A DNA stretch of 64,000 bases from positions 124,001-188,000 of the forward strand of contig NZ_JUHG01000019.1 of the NCBI RefSeq assembly GCF_000799715.1. The letters run 5' to 3'. The number at the start of each line of letters is the position of its first letter. Positions within the stretch are counted from its first letter, which is position 1. Origin of the DNA: Martinezella rhizogenes (lineage in GTDB: Bacteria > Pseudomonadota > Alphaproteobacteria > Rhizobiales > Rhizobiaceae). Below, piece by piece: positions 9,020 through 18,256 of this stretch. Position numbers and translations under genes: made by a program. Under the pieces are notes generated by a model. That model worked only from the letters and a program-made list of their open reading frames with translations. It made no database searches and was not told where the DNA came from.

Positions 9020-10063
9020 ATGGAGAAAAAATCCATCGTCCGGGCCGCCGCCGCACAGATCGCACCGGATCTCGCCTCGCGCGAGAAGACGCTGGCACGC
9101 GTGCTGGAGACCATTCGCGAAGCCGCGTCCAAAGGCGCTGAACTCATCGTCTTTCCCGAGACCTTCGTCCCCTGGTATCCTTATTTCTCCTTCGTGCTGC
9201 CGCCGGTTTCGTCCGGCCGTGAGCACCTTCGCCTCTATGAGGAAGCCGTCACCGTTCCGAGTGCGGCGACAGAGGCAGTTGCCGCCGCGGCGCGCGACCA
9301 TGGCATCGTCGTGGCGCTCGGCGTCAACGAGCGCGACCATGGCTCGCTCTACAACACACAGCTACTGTTCGACGCCGACGGCAAACTCATCCTGAAACGT
9401 CGAAAGATTACTCCGACGTTCCATGAACGGATGATCTGGGGTCAGGGCGATGCTTCGGGCCTGAAGGTCGTCGATAGCGCCATTGGCCGGCTCGGCGCGC
9501 TCGCCTGCTGGGAGCACTACAACCCGCTGGCCCGCTACGCTCTCATGGCGCAGCACGAGGAAATCCACATCGCCCAGTTCCCGGGCTCGATGGTGGGCCC
9601 GATCTTCGCCGAGCAGATGGAGGTAACGATCCGCCATCACGCGCTCGAAAGCGGCTGTTTCGTCGTCAATGCCACCGGATGGCTGACGGATGAGCAGATC
9701 GTTTCGATTACACCCGATCAAAGCCTGCAAAAGGCGCTGCGCGGCGGCTGCATGACGGCAATCATCTCACCCGAGGGCAAGCATCTCGCCCCGCCGATTA
9801 CAGAGGGTGAAGGCATCCTGATTGCCGATCTCGACATGAGTCTGATCGTCAAGCGCAAGCGGATGATGGACTCGGTTGGCCACTATGCCCGCCCCGAGCT
9901 GCTGCATCTCGTCATCGATACCAGCGAGACCCACCCGATGGTCACCTCAAAACACTCTCTCGAAACAGCCGAAACAAGGATCAAGACCGATGGAGAACCA
10001 GACACGTCTTCCGACCGAGACCCTGATCAACGAGTTGCAGTCCTTCGGAGCCCGGCTCGTTGA
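9020..10063 (+). CDS. nitC: Nit1-type nitrilase
   Basis: Carbon-nitrogen hydrolase of the nitrilase branch, converting a nitrile (or cyanide in the cyanotroph model) to acid and ammonia. The catalytic triad is visible as Glu47 in FPET, Lys129 in RRKITPT and Cys163 in ACWEH. ATG 9020 is chosen for the GGAAGGA box ahead of it; the longer frame from 8969 lacks one. The last 25 or so residues are hydrophilic, look unlike the enzyme fold and overlap the start of the radical SAM gene by 74 bases, which suggests a lost stop or an extended tail. Confidence 0.92.
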   Translation: MEKKSIVRAAAAQIAPDLASREKTLARVLETIREAASKGAELIVFPETFVPWYPYFSFVLPPVSSGREHLRLYEEAVTVPSAATEAVAAAARDHGIVVALGVNERDHGSLYNTQLLFDADGKLILKRRKITPTFHERMIWGQGDASGLKVVDSAIGRLGALACWEHYNPLARYALMAQHEEIHIAQFPGSMVGPIFAEQMEVTIRHHALESGCFVVNATGWLTDEQIVSITPDQSLQKALRGGCMTAIISPEGKHLAPPITEGEGILIADLDMSLIVKRKRMMDSVGHYARPELLHLVIDTSETHPMVTSKHSLETAETRIKTDGEPDTSSDRDPDQRVAVLRSPAR

Positions 10064-11108
10064 TCCGAAGGCAGGGCATGAAAGCCGCCGTGGCGGCGCT
10101 GGTCCTTCCGACCACAAGGCGCTGACGATCGACGGCATGACGGTCATGGTGCCGGTGCACACCGCGCCTGCCTTCGAAAGCCCCTATCTGATCGAGAAAC
10201 CAGACGAGAGCGGTAAAAGCCGCATCAGCCGCGATGGCCGCGTGCTCGGCGAAGTCTCCTTCCCATTGCGCCCGCGCTTTTACGAGCGATCGACGGCGCA
10301 GGGTGTCCCCTATTCGCAGATCGCCGTGCTGCATGGCCGCGACGTGCTGGCGACCACGGTTCTTCAGACCTGCATCCGTTATCAGAGCCGCGCCAAGACC
10401 TGTCAGTTCTGCGCGATCGGCCAGTCGCTGGCGGCGGGCCGCACTGTCGCCCACAAGACGCCGGAACAGCTTGCCGAGGTGGCGAAAGCAGCCGTCGAGC
10501 TCGACGGGGTCAAGCATATGGTGATGACGACGGGAACACCGAAGGGCGACGATCGGGGAGCCGCGGTGCTCACCGAAAGTGCGCGCGCCATCAAGGCGGC
10601 CGTCGCTCTGCCGATCCAGGCGCAGTGCGAGCCGCCGGAAGACGACATCTGGTTTTCGCGCATGAAGGACGCTGGCGTCGATGCGCTCGGCATGCATCTC
10701 GAGGTCGTCACGCCGGAAATCCGCGCCCGTGTCATGCCGGGCAAGGCGCAGGTGCCGATCGAGAAATACATGCGCTCCTTCAAGGCGGCGGTGGGCGTCT
10801 TCGGCCGGGGTCAGGTCTCGACCTATATTCTCGCCGGTCTTGGCGACACGCGCGAAGCCATTCTCGACATCTGCGAAAAACTGGTCGCCATCGGGGTCTA
10901 TCCTTTCGTCGTACCCTTTGTTCCGATCTCCGGCACACCACTTGAAAGCCATCCGGCCCCGAAACCGGACTTCATGCATTCGATCCTCGGACCACTCTCG
11001 AAGATGCTGGTGGACAGCGGTCTGAAGGCCGTCGACATCAAGGCTGGCTGCGGCAAATGCGGCGCCTGCTCGGCCCTTTCCACCTATGAAAGGACGCTGA
11101 CGAAATGA
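9990..11108 (+). CDS. nitD: MSMEG_0568-family radical SAM enzyme
   Basis: A 372-residue radical SAM protein of the Nit1C cluster. The cluster-binding cysteines are C128, C138 and C141, spaced CX9CX2C rather than the usual CX3CX2C; biotin synthase-like radical SAM barrel features follow (about 150-330). Three further cysteines near the C-terminus (354, 357, 360, as CGKCGAC) could bind a second cluster. ATG 9990 follows AAGGA. The start lies inside the nitrilase frame and the stop overlaps the next ATG (ATGA). The reaction is unknown; in Nit1C it is thought to modify the nitrile-derived metabolite. Confidence 0.85.
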   Translation: MENQTRLPTETLINELQSFGARLVDPKAGHESRRGGAGPSDHKALTIDGMTVMVPVHTAPAFESPYLIEKPDESGKSRISRDGRVLGEVSFPLRPRFYERSTAQGVPYSQIAVLHGRDVLATTVLQTCIRYQSRAKTCQFCAIGQSLAAGRTVAHKTPEQLAEVAKAAVELDGVKHMVMTTGTPKGDDRGAAVLTESARAIKAAVALPIQAQCEPPEDDIWFSRMKDAGVDALGMHLEVVTPEIRARVMPGKAQVPIEKYMRSFKAAVGVFGRGQVSTYILAGLGDTREAILDICEKLVAIGVYPFVVPFVPISGTPLESHPAPKPDFMHSILGPLSKMLVDSGLKAVDIKAGCGKCGACSALSTYERTLTK

Positions 11109-11647
11109 TCATCGAACCCTTTGCGCCCTATAGCGCCAATGAATTCCAGGTGAAGTTCGCCACCTCCGACTGGGAGCGGCGCCAAGCCCACGCGCTTCGC
11201 CGCGCCGTCTTCTGCGAGGAGCAGGGCATCTTCGAAGGCGACGACCGCGACGCAATCGATGATCATGCGATCCCGATCGTGGCGCTGTCGATGATGGGGG
11301 TCGCCGCCGACAGATTGGTCGGCACGGTGCGCATCCATCAGCCAGAGCCCGGCATCTGGTGGGGTTCGCGGCTCGCGGTGCATGAGGATTTCCGCAAGAT
11401 CGGCGCGCTCGGCGCGACGCTGATCAAGCTCGCCGTTTCCTCGGCCAATGCGATGGGCTGCCACACCTTCCTTGCCAATGTGCAGGCGCAGAACGGCCTG
11501 CTCTTTCGCCGGCTGCATTGGGAGGTGATCGAGGAATTCGAGATCTACGGCAGACCGCATCTTCGGATGAAAGCGGACCTTGCCTTTTACCCGCCCTGCC
11601 CAACGCCGGAAGCTGGCCTCGTTGCCTTGTCGAAAAGAGCCGCGTAA
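11105..11647 (+). CDS. nitE: MSMEG_0567/sll0786-type GNAT N-acetyltransferase
   Basis: A 180-residue GNAT-fold acyltransferase. The acyl-CoA-binding region is near RLAVHEDFRKIGALGATLIK (about residues 80-105). Its first codon overlaps the radical SAM stop by four bases and its stop shares a base with the next ATG, so it is translationally coupled in the Nit1C operon. The acceptor substrate is unknown. Confidence 0.85.
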   Translation: MIIEPFAPYSANEFQVKFATSDWERRQAHALRRAVFCEEQGIFEGDDRDAIDDHAIPIVALSMMGVAADRLVGTVRIHQPEPGIWWGSRLAVHEDFRKIGALGATLIKLAVSSANAMGCHTFLANVQAQNGLLFRRLHWEVIEEFEIYGRPHLRMKADLAFYPPCPTPEAGLVALSKRAA

Positions 11648-12624
11648 TGGCCGAGGCGATCGATATCAAGGCACTGGCAGCCAGGCTGACTACCTCGAGC
11701 AGCATCGCTGCTAAGGCGGATATCGGCACCGTTGCCGCTAGTCTCGGACTTGCCGGCCAGCCGGTTGCAGTCGGCGACGATTGCGCCGCTCTTCCCGACG
11801 GTGACGGTTATCTACTTTTTGCCATCGAGGGCTTCATCAACGAATTCGTCGCCGCCGATCCCTGGTTTGCCGGCTGGTGCGGGGTGATGGTCAACATCTC
11901 CGATGTCGTCGCCATGGGCGGCCGGCCGATCGCCGTCGTCGATGCCGTCTGGGCCAATGGCGAGGTGGAAGCCGCACCCGTACTCGAAGGCATGCGAGCG
12001 GCCGCCAGGACCTTCGGCGTACCCATCGTCGGCGGCCATACGAACATCCGCACCGATCGCAGCCAGCTTTCAGTCGCCATCCTCGGACGAGCGAAAAAGC
12101 TTCTCACCAGCTTCGACGCGAAACCGGGCGACGTCCTGATCGCCGCCATCGATCATCGCGGCCGCTATCGCGAGCCCTTCAACAACTGGGAAGCGGCAAC
12201 GGATGCGCCCTCGGCGCGGCTGCGCCGCGACCTCGAAATCCTGCCCGAGATCGCCGAGGCCGGGTTGGCGCTCGCGGCCAAGGACATCAGTCAGGGCGGC
12301 ATCATCGGCACGGCAATCATGCTGGCCGAGTGTTCTGGAGTCGGCATCGAGATCGACGTATCCGCCATTCCACTACCTGAGGGTGTTGCGCTCGACCGTT
12401 GGCTCGCCACCTTCCCGAGCTTCGGCTATCTCATCTCCGTTTCCCCGGAGAAAGCAGGCGACGTCATTCGCCGCTTTGCTGCCCGCAATATCAGCGCTGC
12501 CGCGATCGGCGGGATCGTCGCCGGAAGCGCGGTCGCAATCACCGACGGGATCGAGCGCGCCGTGATCCGTGACCATGCCGAGACGCCGCTTCTCCGGCTT
12601 GGCAGACGGGAGGACGCAGCATGA
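11647..12624 (+). CDS. nitF: sll0787-family AIR synthase-like protein
   Basis: A 325-residue member of the PurM/AIR synthase superfamily, which binds ATP and phosphorylates or activates amides. The N-terminal metal/ATP-loop VGDDCAAL (about residues 40-47) and the GG-rich substrate segment IVGGHTN (near 125) are visible. ATG 11647 overlaps the preceding stop (TAATG) and the stop overlaps the glycosyltransferase ATG (ATGA). In this cluster it is not the purine enzyme, and its substrate is unknown. Confidence 0.85.
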   Translation: MAEAIDIKALAARLTTSSSIAAKADIGTVAASLGLAGQPVAVGDDCAALPDGDGYLLFAIEGFINEFVAADPWFAGWCGVMVNISDVVAMGGRPIAVVDAVWANGEVEAAPVLEGMRAAARTFGVPIVGGHTNIRTDRSQLSVAILGRAKKLLTSFDAKPGDVLIAAIDHRGRYREPFNNWEAATDAPSARLRRDLEILPEIAEAGLALAAKDISQGGIIGTAIMLAECSGVGIEIDVSAIPLPEGVALDRWLATFPSFGYLISVSPEKAGDVIRRFAARNISAAAIGGIVAGSAVAITDGIERAVIRDHAETPLLRLGRREDAA

Positions 12625-13781
12625 GCGGTTCGCTTCGCATCGCCATGCTTTCGCACTCCACCAATCCGCGTGGTGGCGTCGTACATGCCATGCAGCTTTC
12701 CGAGGCGCTGACGGCACTCGGCCATGAGGTGGTGCTGCACGCGCCAGATGCGAGAGGTTCCGGCTTTTTCCGCACGCCCGCCTGCCGCGCTGTCTGCATT
12801 CCGGTCGAACCGGCACCAGTGGATATGACCGCCATGGTCGAGCAGCGGATCGGCGATTACGTCAGCTATTTCGAAGGCCCGGCGGCGCGCGAGTTCGATA
12901 TTTTCCACGCTCATGACGGCATTTCCGGCAATGCCTTGGCCACGTTGAAGGAGCGTGGCCTGATCTCCGCCTTTGCGCGCACCGTCCACCACATCGATCA
13001 GTTCTCCGACGCACGGCTGGCGGAATTGCAGGACCGCTCCATCGACAAGGCCGATCTCTTCTTCACCGTCAGCAGCCTGTGGCAAAAGATACTGAGAGAC
13101 AAGTGTGGGGTGGATGCCGCGATCGTTGGCAACGGCGTGGACACCGTACGTTTTTCCCCGGCATGGAACGGCGAGCAGGCGGCGCTCCGCGATAGCTTGA
13201 AGCTCACGAGCAGTCCGATCTTTCTCAGCGTCGGCGGCATCGAGGCGCGCAAGAACACGCTCGGCATTCTCGAGGCCTTCCGGCAGGTCCGTGCCATCCG
13301 GCCAGATGCACAGTTGGTCATTGCCGGTGGCGCTTCCCTGCTCGATCATCGTGGCTATCAGGAGGAGTTCCATTTGGCACTCGCGGGCCTCGGCAGCCAC
13401 CATGGCGCGGCCGTTCATGTCATCGGCCCGATTGCCGATGCGGACATGCCCAATCTCTACCGGATGGCCGACGCCCTGGTCTTTCCGTCCATCAAAGAAG
13501 GGTATGGCCTCGTCGTACTGGAAGCGATGGCAAGCGGCGTGCCCGTGGTTGTCTCCTCAATCGCACCTTTCACCGAATATCTGGGTCCTGAAGATGCGAT
13601 CTGGTGCGATCCGCATCACCCGGCCTCGATTGCCGAGGGCATGGCGCTGGCGCTTATCGCGCCGGTGCGGGAGCGCGTTATTCCGCGGGGTCTCGAGGTT
13701 GCTGCCCGCCACGGCTGGCAACGGACGGCTGCCGCGCATATCGACCCATATCAACGCCTACTGGAGGCCGCCCATGCCTGA
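12621..13781 (+). CDS. MSMEG_0565-family glycosyltransferase (GT4 type)
   Basis: A 386-residue GT-B glycosyltransferase. The acceptor domain shows GGVVHAMQLSEAL early on, and the nucleotide-sugar domain has FPSIKEGYGLVVLEAMASG with the EX7E motif (about residues 292-312). It is embedded between nitF and the small MSMEG_0570-like gene with four- and eight-base overlaps, so it belongs to the operon. As I recall it is missing from the minimal cyanide-assimilation cluster, which implies a glycosylated product in this version. Confidence 0.85.
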   Translation: MSGSLRIAMLSHSTNPRGGVVHAMQLSEALTALGHEVVLHAPDARGSGFFRTPACRAVCIPVEPAPVDMTAMVEQRIGDYVSYFEGPAAREFDIFHAHDGISGNALATLKERGLISAFARTVHHIDQFSDARLAELQDRSIDKADLFFTVSSLWQKILRDKCGVDAAIVGNGVDTVRFSPAWNGEQAALRDSLKLTSSPIFLSVGGIEARKNTLGILEAFRQVRAIRPDAQLVIAGGASLLDHRGYQEEFHLALAGLGSHHGAAVHVIGPIADADMPNLYRMADALVFPSIKEGYGLVVLEAMASGVPVVVSSIAPFTEYLGPEDAIWCDPHHPASIAEGMALALIAPVRERVIPRGLEVAARHGWQRTAAAHIDPYQRLLEAAHA

Positions 13782-14061
13782 GATGCGTTTTGTCATTGCC
13801 TGGCCGGATGGCCGCAAGGAAAGCTGCTATTCGCCATCGCTCGTCATCACGGATTTTTTCACTGAGGGAGAAACCTATGCGCTCTCCGATTTCCTTGCGC
13901 GCAGCCGCAAGGCACTGACGATCGCCAGCGACCGGGTAGAAGCGAAATACGGTCATCCCTGTTCGCTCGCACTTGGGCAGCTAGCCCGCATCGAACAAGC
14001 CGCCCTCCCCTTTTTAACCGCCACGGCTGCCACCGTGTACTGCGAAACCTTCATCCTGTGA
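13774..14061 (+). CDS. nitG: MSMEG_0570-family nitrogen starvation protein
   Basis: A 95-residue protein found only in Nit1C-type clusters. Start ATG 13774 lies inside the end of the glycosyltransferase gene. It opens with a beta segment ending in a WPDG turn and a YSPSLVI stretch. No catalytic motif is apparent, so it may be a partner or chaperone of the flavoprotein that follows. Confidence 0.75.
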   Translation: MPEMRFVIAWPDGRKESCYSPSLVITDFFTEGETYALSDFLARSRKALTIASDRVEAKYGHPCSLALGQLARIEQAALPFLTATAATVYCETFIL

Positions 14062-14072
14062 AAGGAACTCCC

Positions 14073-15347
14073 ATGGCCAATCAAATCCTGAAGCCCCATT
14101 ACAGCTGCGTTGTCATCGGCGGCGGCCAGGCCGGACTTTCGGCCAGTCATTACCTGAAAGCTCACGGACTCGACCATGTCGTCTTCGAAAAGAAAACTGT
14201 TGCCCATAAATGGAAGAACGAACGCTGGGACGCCTTCTGCCTGGTAACGCCCAACTGGCAATGCCAACTGCCGGATCATCCGTATGATGGCGCAGACCCG
14301 CATGGCTTCATGGTCAAGGATGAAATCCTGGCCTATGTCGACCGTTTCGTCGCCAAGGTCGATGCACCGGTTTTCGAACGGACCACCGTGACCGCTCTCG
14401 AACGCGATGGTGATCTCTTTCGCATCGAGACCTCCGCCGGAACGGTCACCTCCGATAGCGTGGTGATCGCCACCAGCCTCTACGCTGATCCAGCCATTCC
14501 CCGTGCCGCCGAGCGGTTGCCGGACGATATCCTGCAAATGCATACCGCCGCCTATCGCAATCCCGGGCAATTGCCGGAAGGCGGCGTCATCGTCGTCGGT
14601 TCCGGCCAGTCCGGTTGCCAGATCGCCGAGGACCTGCATCTGGCCGGCCGCAAGGTCCATCTCGTTACCGGCAATGCACCCCGCTGCGCCCGCTTCTATC
14701 GTGGCCGCGACGTGGTGGACTGGCTGTCCGATATCGGCCAGTACGATATTACCGTCGAAAAGGACGGCATGAACAAGAAGAAGCACGACACCAACCACTA
14801 CCTCACCGGGCGGGATGGTGGGCGCGACATCGATCTGCGCAAATTCGCGCTGGAAGGAATGTCGCTCTATGGCCGCATGAAGGGTGTCGCCGGTGGAAAA
14901 ATGCTGTTCGAACCGAGCCTGAGAACCAATCTCGACGGTGCCGACCGGGTCTATAACGGCATCAACGCACTGATCGACCGCCACATCGCCAAAAAGGGCA
15001 TCGATGCGCCCGCCGGCAACCCCTATGTGCCGCTTTGGGAACCGGAGACCGAACCGGCGGATCTCGATCTCAAGGCCGAAGGTGTTACCGCCGTCATCTG
15101 GGCAACGGGTTTCAGCCCGGATTGGTCCTTCATCGGCCTGCCAATCTTTGACGGCAATGCCTATCCGGTCCACCGCCGCGGCGTCACCGCCGTCGATGGT
15201 GTCTACGTGCTCGGCCTTCCCTGGTTGTGGACCTGGGGCTCGGGCCGCTTCCTGAGTGTCGGCAAGGATGCCGAACATGTCGTTGGGCATCTCGCAGCGC
15301 GGCTTTCGGCGCAGACATCGTCTCCCAAACAAGCGGTCAACGCCTGA
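14073..15347 (+). CDS. nitH: MSMEG_0569-family flavin-dependent oxidoreductase
   Basis: A 424-residue flavoprotein resembling flavin monooxygenases. The N-terminal FAD-binding GGGQAG lies near residue 14 and a second dinucleotide site, VVGSGQSG, near residue 177. An ATG-motif strand (VIWATGF) near the C-terminal third is typical of FMO-like folds. ATG 14073 is preferred because AAAGGA precedes it; a GTG 15 bases upstream is the alternative. It is second to last in the Nit1C operon. The substrate is unknown. Confidence 0.85.
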   Translation: MANQILKPHYSCVVIGGGQAGLSASHYLKAHGLDHVVFEKKTVAHKWKNERWDAFCLVTPNWQCQLPDHPYDGADPHGFMVKDEILAYVDRFVAKVDAPVFERTTVTALERDGDLFRIETSAGTVTSDSVVIATSLYADPAIPRAAERLPDDILQMHTAAYRNPGQLPEGGVIVVGSGQSGCQIAEDLHLAGRKVHLVTGNAPRCARFYRGRDVVDWLSDIGQYDITVEKDGMNKKKHDTNHYLTGRDGGRDIDLRKFALEGMSLYGRMKGVAGGKMLFEPSLRTNLDGADRVYNGINALIDRHIAKKGIDAPAGNPYVPLWEPETEPADLDLKAEGVTAVIWATGFSPDWSFIGLPIFDGNAYPVHRRGVTAVDGVYVLGLPWLWTWGSGRFLSVGKDAEHVVGHLAARLSAQTSSPKQAVNA

Positions 15348-15349
15348 TC

Positions 15350-16210
15350 ATGAGCGCAGCCCTTCTCGATTTCCCAACATCCGGACCTTCCGTGCGCGAC
15401 CTCATGGAGCGAGCGCTTGATCCGCATATTCTTATCGGCATGCCCCATTTGAACGGCTCGGGGCTGTCGGAGACCTGGTTGATGAAGGAACTCGGCCATC
15501 GCCACTGGCTGATGCTTGCGCGTCATCTCGGCTTGGACACCGCGGATTTCAGAACGGCCGATGGAGAGGAAGCCTACGCCGCGATCTGTGCGACGTCGCT
15601 CACGGCGGCACGCTTCAACGCCGTGCGAGCGAACGACATTCTGACCATCCATTCGACAATGTCCGCAGTCTCCCGGACGCAGACATCGACTCGACACGAA
15701 TTGTCCGTTGATGACCGAAGCATTGGCACGGTCGAACTAATCTCGACTTTCGTTCACAGAACGATCAAAGGCAACAATCACTCCATCGCGCGGGTGACAT
15801 TGCGCGAGCCACAAGCACAGTGGTTCGAATTAAGCCTTCTGGCCCAAAATGCCGCGAGTATCCGGAATGGACGGTTGAGCAGGCATTTCGGGCTTCCCGT
15901 CCTTGCCGACAAGCCGATCCGAACCTTTAAATTCGCTCCCAGCATCTCACAGGAGTTCAACGGTGCGGGACTATTTTACTTTGCCGAATTTCAGGCACTC
16001 GCCGATCGCGCCCTGGAGAATTGGTTTCCCGCCAAGGGGCCAGTCATACGAAAAGAGGTCTTCTTCCTTGGCAACATCGAGAAAAATGAAAGCATTTTTT
16101 TCGATCTCATTGATTGTTCGGAGGAAAAAAGAACGGTGTTTGGGCAATTGCGACGCGAAGACGGGAAAGTGATTGCGAAAATATTTGGTACGTGGAGGGT
16201 TCTGTGCTGA
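15350..16210 (+). CDS. LnmK-like hotdog-fold protein (Pnap_2097 type)
   Basis: A 286-residue protein with the N-terminal signature of the LnmK/Pnap_2097 family: GMPHLNGSGLSETWL near residue 27, then ELGHRHW. LnmK is a bifunctional acyltransferase/decarboxylase of polyketide assembly with a double-hotdog fold. The start follows the flavoprotein stop after two bases, so it is the last gene of the Nit1C operon here. I do not recall it as a standard Nit1C member. A role in loading or trimming an acyl group on the cluster's product is inference. The gene is less GC-rich towards its end. Confidence 0.7.
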   Translation: MSAALLDFPTSGPSVRDLMERALDPHILIGMPHLNGSGLSETWLMKELGHRHWLMLARHLGLDTADFRTADGEEAYAAICATSLTAARFNAVRANDILTIHSTMSAVSRTQTSTRHELSVDDRSIGTVELISTFVHRTIKGNNHSIARVTLREPQAQWFELSLLAQNAASIRNGRLSRHFGLPVLADKPIRTFKFAPSISQEFNGAGLFYFAEFQALADRALENWFPAKGPVIRKEVFFLGNIEKNESIFFDLIDCSEEKRTVFGQLRREDGKVIAKIFGTWRVLC

Positions 16211-16235
16211 TGCCAGCCATTGGTACAACGACCAT

Positions 16236-17309
16236 CTAGGGGCCAGGCGCGCTCGCGCTTGCCTTTGCGGGTGTGTTTTTCCATGACACCGCAAATTTCA
16301 TGAGAACGGCAGCCGCTTGCGCGGACAGAAAGGCTATCACGGAAATCAACGCGATATAGAGAAGGATATAAGCGAAAGGCGGGATCTGCACGCTGCGGAG
16401 AAGGTGGCCATAGATCTCGGTAAAGCCCCGGTGGCACATGTAGACGGGATAGGACAGGTAGCCGAGAAAAATGCAATGCCGCTGAAATCTCGCGGGGACT
16501 TCGAGCATCGTGCCTGCGAAAACGATGAGCGGAGAGATCAGAATGCAAAACGGCAGCGCGAATTTCAGCGAGTCCGTGGGCAGGAAAAGCAGTCCGAAAA
16601 TCGCGGCAATCGGAAGGACGGCGAAATAGGTGTTAACGGTGCGTCCGATCCCATGGAAACTTCTGAGCCTGTAAATAATCATCCCGACCGTGAACGAAAA
16701 GAAAACGCGAGCCAAGCCACCGTCGACAGACCGCCATTCCCAGCCAAGGTCAAGCGACCTATGCACGAAGACCGAGCCAAGGAGCATTGCCAGTGAAGCA
16801 ACGGCGATGACGGCGAGGCTTCGCGTTTTCAATCTGAACAGCACGAGTGCAAATATGAGGTTTGCCAGCAGTTCCCAGAACAGCGACCAGGCAGGTCCGT
16901 TCAGCGGATAGAGCGGCCAAAGATCGGCGGCCGACCTCGTCACGAAACTGGGTGAGGGTAACATGAATGCGGTCGATATCAGGCTCGCCAACAGATCCGC
17001 GCGGCTTTCCCCGGACGATTGCCAATGTAAGAGCAATTGGACAAGGCCGTAGAAACTGCCAATCAGGAAAAGCGGATAAAGACGCAAATATCGCGCTTTC
17101 ATGAATGCCAGGACAGTCATGCCGCTTGCAAGCTTTTCGCCATAGGCCCGGGCAATGACAAATCCGCTGAGAACGAAGAAGAAGTCGACCGCGACATAGG
17201 CCGAGGGAGCATATGGCCTCTGAAGGTGATAAACGACGACCGCGAACGCAGCCAGACCGCGCATCGCATCCAGGGAGGCGTATCTATGTCTTGTCTCATC
17301 AGCCGGCAT
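16236..17309 (-). CDS. Membrane acyltransferase (Acyl_transf_3/OafA type)
   Basis: A 357-residue integral membrane protein with about ten hydrophobic helices. The family mark is an early RYASLDAMRGLAAFAVVVYH segment (residues about 9-28) with the conserved RG and catalytic histidine, and DFFFVLSGFVIAR near residue 41. Such enzymes O-acetylate or succinylate polysaccharides or lipids. It converges on the Nit1C operon and heads a polysaccharide set on the minus strand. Confidence 0.85.
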   Translation of the reverse strand: MPADETRHRYASLDAMRGLAAFAVVVYHLQRPYAPSAYVAVDFFFVLSGFVIARAYGEKLASGMTVLAFMKARYLRLYPLFLIGSFYGLVQLLLHWQSSGESRADLLASLISTAFMLPSPSFVTRSAADLWPLYPLNGPAWSLFWELLANLIFALVLFRLKTRSLAVIAVASLAMLLGSVFVHRSLDLGWEWRSVDGGLARVFFSFTVGMIIYRLRSFHGIGRTVNTYFAVLPIAAIFGLLFLPTDSLKFALPFCILISPLIVFAGTMLEVPARFQRHCIFLGYLSYPVYMCHRGFTEIYGHLLRSVQIPPFAYILLYIALISVIAFLSAQAAAVLMKFAVSWKNTPAKASASAPGP

Positions 17310-17345
17310 TGGTCGACGTCCCGTTGAGTGACTGGATTGCGAGCT

Positions 17346-18161
17346 TTATCCCTCCGCCCTCGCGCCAAAGAACTGCTTCTGCAAGCCGTGATTGAGCAGG
17401 CGCACCCGCGAGAGATTGCGGAGCAGTCGGTGAGGGCGGCAAAGGACGAATGTGCTCAGGAAATGCGTCCTGAGCAGACTGGGCGATTTGCTGTGAGCGC
17501 CGCTGTGTCCTACTCGATAGATCGCGCCTCGAAAGGGCAGCGCCTCGAGCGGACTACCCGCCTCGGCAAGTGCCTTGCCAACGCGGACATGGCTGCCCAT
17601 CATCGATTTCATGTGGTCGATATCGGCATCCTCGAACCTTGCGGGAAGGCGGTAAAGATCCGAACGCACGATCAAGGATGTGCCGCAGAAATTTGAAAAA
17701 TCGTTCTGGTGCAGAAGCAGGCGACCGCCCTCGCTCCAGATGTAACCTTTCTCGATTTTCCAGCCGTTTGCATTGGGATGCTTGGCGACAAAGGCGACAA
17801 TATTCGCACTGACGAAGTCGTCGTCATCGACAATCATAAAGAACCGCGTGTCACGAGCAGAGAGCATTCCGCTCAGCACACGGCGGCCTTTATCCAGGCG
17901 GAATGCGTCATAGGCTTTTTCACGATCCGGACCATTCAGATCGTAAAGTTGGTTTGGTGGAAAGGTAACCCTTTCGACCGAAAATTGCGGCGGCAGATCG
18001 GGGAGGTCCGCACCCTCGTTGGCTACGATAACGGCGCGCCAATCGCTATTTGATTGGCCTGCAATCGACGCGATCGTTTGCGATAGCCTACTCTTTAGGG
18101 AAGCCCAGTCGTTCGAATTTTCCTGGTGCCTAACTGGGATGATGAATGTGATCAGCGTCAT
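17346..18161 (-). CDS. Family 2-like glycosyltransferase
   Basis: A 271-residue GT-A enzyme. FIIPVRHQE opens the fold, and VDDDDFVS (about residue 106) is the metal-binding acidic motif. The ATG at 18161 is chosen because AGAGGAAA precedes it, and the longer frame upstream has no GT sequence. No membrane segment is evident. It lies between an acyltransferase and a flippase gene, so it probably adds a sugar to an exported polysaccharide. Confidence 0.8.
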   Translation of the reverse strand: MTLITFIIPVRHQENSNDWASLKSRLSQTIASIAGQSNSDWRAVIVANEGADLPDLPPQFSVERVTFPPNQLYDLNGPDREKAYDAFRLDKGRRVLSGMLSARDTRFFMIVDDDDFVSANIVAFVAKHPNANGWKIEKGYIWSEGGRLLLHQNDFSNFCGTSLIVRSDLYRLPARFEDADIDHMKSMMGSHVRVGKALAEAGSPLEALPFRGAIYRVGHSGAHSKSPSLLRTHFLSTFVLCRPHRLLRNLSRVRLLNHGLQKQFFGARAEG

Positions 18162-18256
18162 TGTGTTTCCTCTTTTTGAGAGTCGAAATCGCAATCGCGG
18201 AATTGAGAAAATGTCGGGAAACGCTGCCGCTTTCGGTCTGCGGTTCCCGATCGCAA

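Noticed and set aside
13953..15332. 459-codon open frame antisense to the flavoprotein gene
   Set aside because: Shadow of nitH with no recognisable motif; the sense frame has two dinucleotide-binding sites.
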